From Negativibacillus sp. (GTDB taxonomy: Bacteria > Bacillota > Clostridia > Oscillospirales > Ruminococcaceae), in contig JAHHTY010000040.1 in NCBI GenBank assembly GCA_020024325.1, forward strand, positions 1-19,247: a stretch of 19,247 bases of DNA, given 5' to 3'. The notes under the pieces are model-generated. The model had not been told where the DNA came from. It searched no databases and saw only the letters and a list, made by a program, of their open reading frames with translations. Within the stretch, counting starts at the first letter, position 1; each line of letters begins with the position of its first letter. Positions 15,206-19,247 of the stretch are shown in pieces. Both the position numbers and the translations under genes were made by a program.

Positions 15206-16183
15206 ATGAATGATAACAAACAGAAGGTAATTGGTATACTGACCAGCGGCGGCGATGCACCTGGTATGAATGCTGCTGTAAGAGCAGTTGTAAGAACCGC
15301 AATCAAAAAGGACATGAAAGTTATGGGAATCCGCAGAGGATATAACGGACTGATCAACGGCGATATGTCAGAGATGAATATTCGTTCGGTATCCAATGTT
15401 CTTCATCGTGGCGGAACCATGCTTTTGACCGCACGCTGCAACGAATTTAAAACAGAAGAAGGACAGGACAAGGCTGTTGCTGTTTGTAAAGAAGTTGGAA
15501 TTGACGGATTGGTTATCATCGGCGGTGACGGTTCCTTTATGGGTGCAAGGGCACTGTCTTTGAAAGGCATTCCGTGTATCGGTATTCCGGGAACCATTGA
15601 TAATGATATTGCTTGTACCGACTATACCATTGGTTTTGATACTGCTTTAAACACCGCAGTAGAAGCAATCGACCGCCTGCGTGACACCTCGGAATCTCAC
15701 GACAGATGTTCTGTTGTTGAGGTTATGGGACATGGTGCAGGGCATCTTGCACTGTATGCAAGCATTGCTTGTGGCGGTACAGCTTGTTGGGTAAATGAAA
15801 TCGGCTTTGATGTAGACCGTGACATCATCGAAAAGATGAAAAGCACACTGAAAACCGGCAAGCATAACTTTATTATCATTGTATCCGAAGGCATTACCGA
15901 TGTTCATCGTCTTGCACGTTACATTGAAGAAAAAACAGGGGTAGAATCCCGAGCAACCGTATTGGGACATATTCAGCGTGGCGGCACACCAAGTGCGCGT
16001 GACCGTATCATTGCAAGCCAGATGGGATGCTATGCAGTTGACCTTTTGGAACAGGGTATCGGCAACCGTGTTGTCATTCAGAAAAACTCTAAAATCATTG
16101 ATTACGATATCTTGGAAGCACTGACCATGAAGAAAGGGCTGGATCCGGAACTTCTGGAAGTAGACCAGACCATCAATATCTAG
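15206..16183 (+). CDS. pfkA: ATP-dependent 6-phosphofructokinase
   Basis: A 325-residue cytoplasmic glycolytic enzyme making fructose-1,6-bisphosphate. GGDAPGMNA (15-23) begins the ATP site. GGDGS (106-110) and GTIDND (129-134, Asp132 as base) carry Gly at both positions that distinguish ATP- from pyrophosphate-dependent enzymes. Arg77, Arg167, Glu228, Arg249, His255 and Arg258 match substrate-site residues, and Arg26, Arg30 and Arg60 fit the allosteric site. In the conserved MGRxxGD segment the sequence is MGHGAGHLAL, so His176 replaces the Arg equivalent to E. coli Arg171. Met 15206 was chosen because GGAGG at 15193-15197 is 8 bases upstream; an ATG at 15191 overlaps that site. Own promoter, follows dnaE as in other clostridia. 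Confidence 0.95.
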   Translation: MNDNKQKVIGILTSGGDAPGMNAAVRAVVRTAIKKDMKVMGIRRGYNGLINGDMSEMNIRSVSNVLHRGGTMLLTARCNEFKTEEGQDKAVAVCKEVGIDGLVIIGGDGSFMGARALSLKGIPCIGIPGTIDNDIACTDYTIGFDTALNTAVEAIDRLRDTSESHDRCSVVEVMGHGAGHLALYASIACGGTACWVNEIGFDVDRDIIEKMKSTLKTGKHNFIIIVSEGITDVHRLARYIEEKTGVESRATVLGHIQRGGTPSARDRIIASQMGCYAVDLLEQGIGNRVVIQKNSKIIDYDILEALTMKKGLDPELLEVDQTINI

Positions 16184-16209
16184 TGTAATTGTTTCAGGAG
16201 GGATGTTTT

Positions 16210-16698
16210 GTGGAAATTGAGCGAAAATTCTTAATTGATTGGAATCAAATCAATGCGCTGAATCTTCCGCTTGTGAAACAGGCAGAAAGCAAGCAGGGCT
16301 ACCTGAGCGCAGCAACACCGGTTGTGCGTATTCGAGAAAGAAACTTTGCCGATGGTCATACCGATTATATCCTGTGTATTAAGGGAAAGGGTACCTTGGC
16401 TCGGCAGGAAATTGAAAAAGAGCTGACGGTACAGGAATTCAAGGCTCTGGAGTCGATGCTGCCGATTCCGATGATTCACAAAGATTATCGGGTTTTCCGT
16501 CTTGATGACACTCATCTTCTGGAATGTAATCTGGTAGATGGAAAATTTGCCTATGCCGAGGTGGAGTTTAGCAGCGTTGAAGAAGCAAAGGAATTTGTTA
16601 TGCCAAAATTTTTGCTCAAAGATGTTACAGAAGATCCATATTACTCGATGGCGGGCTATTGGAGAAGAAAACAAATTACCGTTTCTTTTGAATTGTAA
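16210..16698 (+). CDS. CYTH-domain (triphosphate tunnel metalloenzyme) protein
   Basis: A 162-residue protein of the CYTH superfamily, whose members act on triphosphate substrates such as inorganic triphosphate, thiamine triphosphate or ATP (adenylate cyclase class IV). The signature ExExK appears as EIERK (2-6). Alternating basic and acidic strands follow: VRIRERN, LCIKGKG, RQEIEKEL, KDYRVF, LLECNLVDG and AYAEVEF, which would line the beta-barrel tunnel. The GTG at 16210 was chosen because AGGAGG at 16197-16202 lies 7 bases upstream and the motif then begins at residue 2. It follows pfkA by 26 bases and is probably cotranscribed. The substrate is unknown; tripolyphosphatase is the commonest activity of short bacterial members. 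Confidence 0.87.
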   Translation: MEIERKFLIDWNQINALNLPLVKQAESKQGYLSAATPVVRIRERNFADGHTDYILCIKGKGTLARQEIEKELTVQEFKALESMLPIPMIHKDYRVFRLDDTHLLECNLVDGKFAYAEVEFSSVEEAKEFVMPKFLLKDVTEDPYYSMAGYWRRKQITVSFEL

Positions 16699-16711
16699 AT
16701 GATTGAATAGA

Positions 16712-16750
16712 AAAAAGGATTTCCGCTCTTTGGGCTTGGAAATCCTTTTT
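16712..16750 (+). terminator. Intrinsic terminator after the CYTH gene
   Basis: AAAAAGGATTTCC (16712-16724) pairs perfectly with GGAAATCCTTTTT (16738-16750), a 13-base-pair stem with a 13-base loop, followed by T-rich sequence. It starts 13 bases after the CYTH stop and closes the pfkA unit. The A-rich left arm means it could also work on the minus strand. Confidence 0.93.
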
Positions 16751-16989
16751 GTGTTTACTAAACTTTATTGCATCGGTTGCATAGATGATGGGAAGGATGG
16801 AAATTCATTCACAAAAAATTCTGTTGATACAAAAATTTTCCATAAATTTATTGATGATTTTCTTCCTATAATTGAAAAAGATGACAGGATACTCATATAA
16901 ACCGAAAAAAATGTTGCAAGGATAATCCCTTTTTGGTAAGATAACAATATGATAGTGTTGCATTTTAAAATAGAAAGGAGGAGAGAAGC

Positions 16990-17607
16990 ATGATTACAAA
17001 AGAATCATGGCTGAAATCGGTGATGGCCGGTATTTGTATTGCAATCGGAGGTGTGATTTATCTTAGTATAGAAAATAAAATGTTTGGTGCAGTTTTGTTT
17101 TCGGTGGGATTATTCACAATTTGCACACTGGGCTATCATCTGTATACAGGAAAAGCCTGTTATCTTCCCGGTAGCGAAAAAAAGGGAGAATATCTTTTAT
17201 GGCTGCTGCAAATTTGGGCAGGTAATTTAATCGGTACAGCATTGGTGGGCTATTCTATGAGGTTAACCCGCAGCGGTGCATCACTGGCACAGGCAGCGGC
17301 TGCTCTATGTGAAAAAAAGCTGACCGATTCACCAATCAGCATTTTTATACTGTCAGTTTTGTGCAACTTCATGATTTATATTGCAGTAGAAAACTACAAA
17401 AACAATCCGCATCAGCTTGGAAAATATCTTGGTATTTTTTTAGGCGTGACGGTGTTTATCTTGGCAGGATTTGAACATTGCATTGCAAATATGTTTTATT
17501 TTTCTGTTGCGAATGTGTGGAGCCTTCATACAGTACTTTATTTGATTGTGATGACAGTGGGAAATTTTGTCGGCGGTGCTTTACCGGAGCTCATCAAAAA
17601 AATGTAA
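16990..17607 (+). CDS. Formate/nitrite transporter (FNT) family channel, short form
   Basis: A 205-residue membrane protein of the FNT family, pentameric channels for formate, nitrite, hydrosulfide or related weak acids. About six hydrophobic segments are visible (near 10-27, 33-52, 67-88, 117-136, 146-165 and 180-198). Family landmarks are FSVGLFTICTLGYHLYTGK (37-55), WAGNLIG (76-82), LCNFMIYIAV (124-133), LAGFEHCIANMF (158-169) with the central pore His163, and GNFVGG (191-196). It is much shorter than FocA (about 285), lacking long termini and loops, as are many clostridial members. ATG 16990 follows AAAGGAGGAG. I could not find a convincing promoter. The substrate cannot be assigned from context. 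Confidence 0.9.
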   Translation: MITKESWLKSVMAGICIAIGGVIYLSIENKMFGAVLFSVGLFTICTLGYHLYTGKACYLPGSEKKGEYLLWLLQIWAGNLIGTALVGYSMRLTRSGASLAQAAAALCEKKLTDSPISIFILSVLCNFMIYIAVENYKNNPHQLGKYLGIFLGVTVFILAGFEHCIANMFYFSVANVWSLHTVLYLIVMTVGNFVGGALPELIKKM

Positions 17608-17636
17608 AGCAATATTGACAACAAGGAGTGAAAGAA

Positions 17637-18089
17637 ATGAAATTAGCAGAGGCACTTCAGGAAAGGGCAGACTTAAACAGACGAATTGCACAGCTTAACA
17701 ATAGATTGTATAATAACGCAACAGTGCAGGACGGGGAATCTCCGGCAGAGGAACCGCAGGATTTGTTTGATGAACTGAATCGCTGTATTTTACAGTTAGA
17801 GGAGTTGATTGCAAGAATCAATCTGACAAACTGTAAAACAGTGACAGATGGTAAAACATTGACCGAACAGATTGCGCAGAGAGATTGCTTAAATCTAAAG
17901 CTGAGAAGCTATCGCTCTTTTGCAGATCAGGCAAGTCAGCTGACAGACCGAGTTAGCCGAACAGAAATTAAAATTTTCAGTACCGTGAATGTTAAAGAGC
18001 TGCAAAAGCAAATTGATGCTCTTGCAAAACAGTTGAGAATGTTGGATAACCAAATTCAGCAGATAAACTGGACGACAGAATTATTGTAA
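17637..18089 (+). CDS. DIP1984 family protein (septicolysin-like), function unknown
   Basis: A 150-residue, strongly helical and probably coiled-coil cytoplasmic protein. I recognise the family from the start MKLAEALQERADLNRRIAQL, the central GESPAEEPQ...LEELIARINLTN, TLTEQIAQRD and the ending QINWTTELL, all close to DIP1984-type proteins (also called septicolysin in some annotations). The biochemical role is not known; the septicolysin name should not be read as proof of a toxin, and no signal peptide is present. The ATG at 17637 has AAGGAG 8 bases upstream; a GTG nine bases earlier overlaps that site. It starts 29 bases after the FNT channel and is likely cotranscribed. Confidence 0.85.
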   Translation: MKLAEALQERADLNRRIAQLNNRLYNNATVQDGESPAEEPQDLFDELNRCILQLEELIARINLTNCKTVTDGKTLTEQIAQRDCLNLKLRSYRSFADQASQLTDRVSRTEIKIFSTVNVKELQKQIDALAKQLRMLDNQIQQINWTTELL

Positions 18090-18448
18090 CAATCTTTAGA
18101 TGAGTAGTTTTCAGGGCGAATATCAACCTCTCGCAGCTGAGGAATAGCTGTATTATGATGCTTAACGTTGAAGGGCAGACGTTCTTTCTTTTATTGTAAT
18201 GCCCCAACAGTGTATTCCTGTATTGATATTGTGTAATCAGTACTACCGGATGTTGACTGAAAACGAGGGTGGGCAGAGGGAAAATAAAAAAACTTTCTAT
18301 CAAAACAATTTACCACAGCAGAAAAATTCCTTTCTTTATATCGTTTTACACCCATTTTGCTTCCTTTAAAAGTTTATAGGGGAAAAACATAAGTCTTAAA
18401 CAGTAAATTTCGATTTAACCCATAGATGAAATGAAAGGATAAAGAAAG
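18090..18448. other. Intergenic stretch with no recognised gene
   Basis: About 359 bases. Short inverted repeats occur (CAGCT with AGCTG near 18136-18152; AACGT with ACGTT near 18164-18183, the latter followed by a pyrimidine-rich tract), but none makes a strong terminator. One frame reads protein-like pieces (for example QYYRMLTENEGG, encoded near 18240-18275) broken by stops, so a decayed gene is possible but not shown. No promoter for the following gene stands out. Confidence 0.4.
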
Positions 18449-18652
18449 ATGGATTATTTATGGATTTTTGTATTACTGATATTGGGCTTGTTCATGATTA
18501 TAAAACCCGAATTATTATGGAAAATTGAGAACTTTTTGTCAGTAAAAGGCGGAAAACCATCAGACTTTTATCTGGCTAGTATGCGAATTGGAGGGGCTTT
18601 TTTTACTATCTGTGCCATTGCTGTGCTGATTTATGTCCTTGTGACTGCATGA
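18449..18652 (+). CDS. Small two-helix membrane protein, DUF6199-like
   Basis: A 67-residue protein with hydrophobic helices at about 3-19 and 46-65, joined by a polar segment containing KPELLWKIENFL and a conserved-looking RIGGAFF just before the second helix. This arrangement (P-x-x-x-W in the first half, R-x-GG at the second helix) is what I recall for DUF6199-type membrane proteins. Function is unknown. ATG 18449 is preceded by AAAGGATAAAGAAAG, a moderate binding site. The following DUF1697 gene begins 12 bases after its stop. Confidence 0.72.
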   Translation: MDYLWIFVLLILGLFMIIKPELLWKIENFLSVKGGKPSDFYLASMRIGGAFFTICAIAVLIYVLVTA

Positions 18653-18664
18653 TAAAAGTAGATA

Positions 18665-19189
18665 ATGAAAAAAATTATTTTATTAAGAGGGGTTACCCCC
18701 ATAGGCAAAAATAGAATACCCAAGATGTCTTATCTTGTACAAATCCTTGAAAACGCCGGGTTTTCACAGGTACAAAGCTATATACAAAGCGGTAATATTA
18801 TTTTGGATATTCAGATGAATGACACCGAAATAAGCCGTTTTGTTCACAATGTGATTTTAGAAAAAATCGGTACGGATTTATCCGTCATTGTAAAAGAGAA
18901 AAGGCAACTGGAAGCAGCAATCGAGGAAAATCCGTTTGATGATCGTTACGACTATTCGAGAATACACCTTGTTTTTACAAACGATAAAATCAATCGGGAA
19001 CAATTACAAAAAGTTCTGAATACCGAGCTTGAGGGCGAAATGCTGCAAGCAGGCAGCGAGTGCCTGTATATGTATTTGCCTCGTGAAGCAAAAAAGAAAC
19101 GCCTAAACACCAATTTTCTGGAAAAGAGATTGGGGATTATTGCAACCATGAGGAAAATAAATGTAGTGTCTCATTTATGCAATATGTAA
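18665..19189 (+). CDS. DUF1697 family protein
   Basis: A 174-residue cytoplasmic protein of the DUF1697 family. The typical opening is a beta strand with LLRG then GKNRIPKMSYL, followed by ENAGFSQVQSYIQSGNIILD, the strongest family landmark. The C-terminal half has NPFDDRYDYSRIHLVFT and a basic stretch PREAKKKRLNTNFLEKRLG before IATMRKINVV, also typical. No enzymatic activity is established for the family. ATG 18665 has only a weak purine-rich upstream region, so coupling to the preceding small membrane gene is plausible. The length is normal, so the gene appears complete even though the window ends 58 bases later. Confidence 0.88.
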   Translation: MKKIILLRGVTPIGKNRIPKMSYLVQILENAGFSQVQSYIQSGNIILDIQMNDTEISRFVHNVILEKIGTDLSVIVKEKRQLEAAIEENPFDDRYDYSRIHLVFTNDKINREQLQKVLNTELEGEMLQAGSECLYMYLPREAKKKRLNTNFLEKRLGIIATMRKINVVSHLCNM

Positions 19190-19247
19190 TACCATTTTGC
19201 TTTTTATCGCATAAGATGTTGATTCTTGTTTCAATCACCTATAATAT

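Noticed and set aside
16703..16900. 65-residue plus-strand open frame after the CYTH gene
   Set aside because: It begins inside the strong terminator at 16712-16750, has no ribosome binding site and shows no recognisable family.
16765..16947. 60-residue minus-strand hydrophobic open frame before the FNT gene
   Set aside because: No ribosome binding site or promoter in the right place, and AT-rich DNA easily gives hydrophobic open frames by chance.
17992..18303. 103-residue minus-strand open frame overlapping the end of the DIP1984 gene
   Set aside because: It is antisense to a well-supported gene for about 100 bases and matches no family that I recognise.

Overview
This window looks like chromosomal DNA of a low-to-moderate GC Firmicute, most likely a clostridium of the Oscillospiraceae/Ruminococcaceae type. 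The basis is the conserved cluster hprK - PHP phosphatase - murB - rapZ - whiA - dnaE - pfkA, strong AGGAGG-type ribosome binding sites, frequent GTG/TTG starts, lipoprotein-type secretion signals, and clostridial families such as the CD1871A-type CXXC peptide. I see no rRNA, tRNA, CRISPR array, insertion sequence or phage gene.

Layout. (1) Positions 86-1318, minus strand: a GT4 glycosyltransferase with a clear promoter. (2) 1628-3658, plus strand: a redox operon of a TlpA-like thioredoxin lipoprotein, a 52-residue membrane peptide with a C-terminal CXXC, a NapH-like membrane iron-sulfur protein and a small Gln-rich lipoprotein. Together they could carry electrons across the membrane to extracytoplasmic thiols. 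(3) 3793-5040: a histidyl-tRNA synthetase-like gene with its own promoter, closed by a bidirectional terminator shared with two convergent minus-strand genes, a pyridoxamine-phosphate-oxidase-fold protein and a HAD phosphatase (5118-6217). (4) 6218-6646: a divergent intergenic region with two near-perfect palindromes, one lying over the hprK -10 box. (5) 6647-14951: hprK, a PHP phosphatase, murB, rapZ, whiA and dnaE, tightly packed on the plus strand. This links carbon catabolite control (HprK), wall precursor synthesis (MurB), a small P-loop regulator (RapZ), a division/sporulation-type regulator (WhiA) and replication (DnaE). The gluconeogenesis factor yvcK, usual between rapZ and whiA, is not there. 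(6) 15206-16698: pfkA with its own promoter and a leader hairpin, followed by a CYTH triphosphatase-type gene and a strong terminator. (7) 16990-18089: a short formate/nitrite-type channel followed by a DIP1984-family protein. (8) 18449-19189: a small DUF6199-like membrane protein and a DUF1697 protein.

The part most worth a second look is the redox operon, in particular the very small CXXC gene at 2253-2411. Other points are the HisRS-like protein with a shortened anticodon domain, PfkA with His in place of a catalytic-site Arg, the palindromes at 6243-6263 and 6541-6565, and the missing yvcK. Most of the remaining window is ordinary core genome. Starts were reassigned by ribosome binding site where the longest open frame runs upstream of the likely true start. 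Gene names rest on motif recognition by eye, not on a database search.
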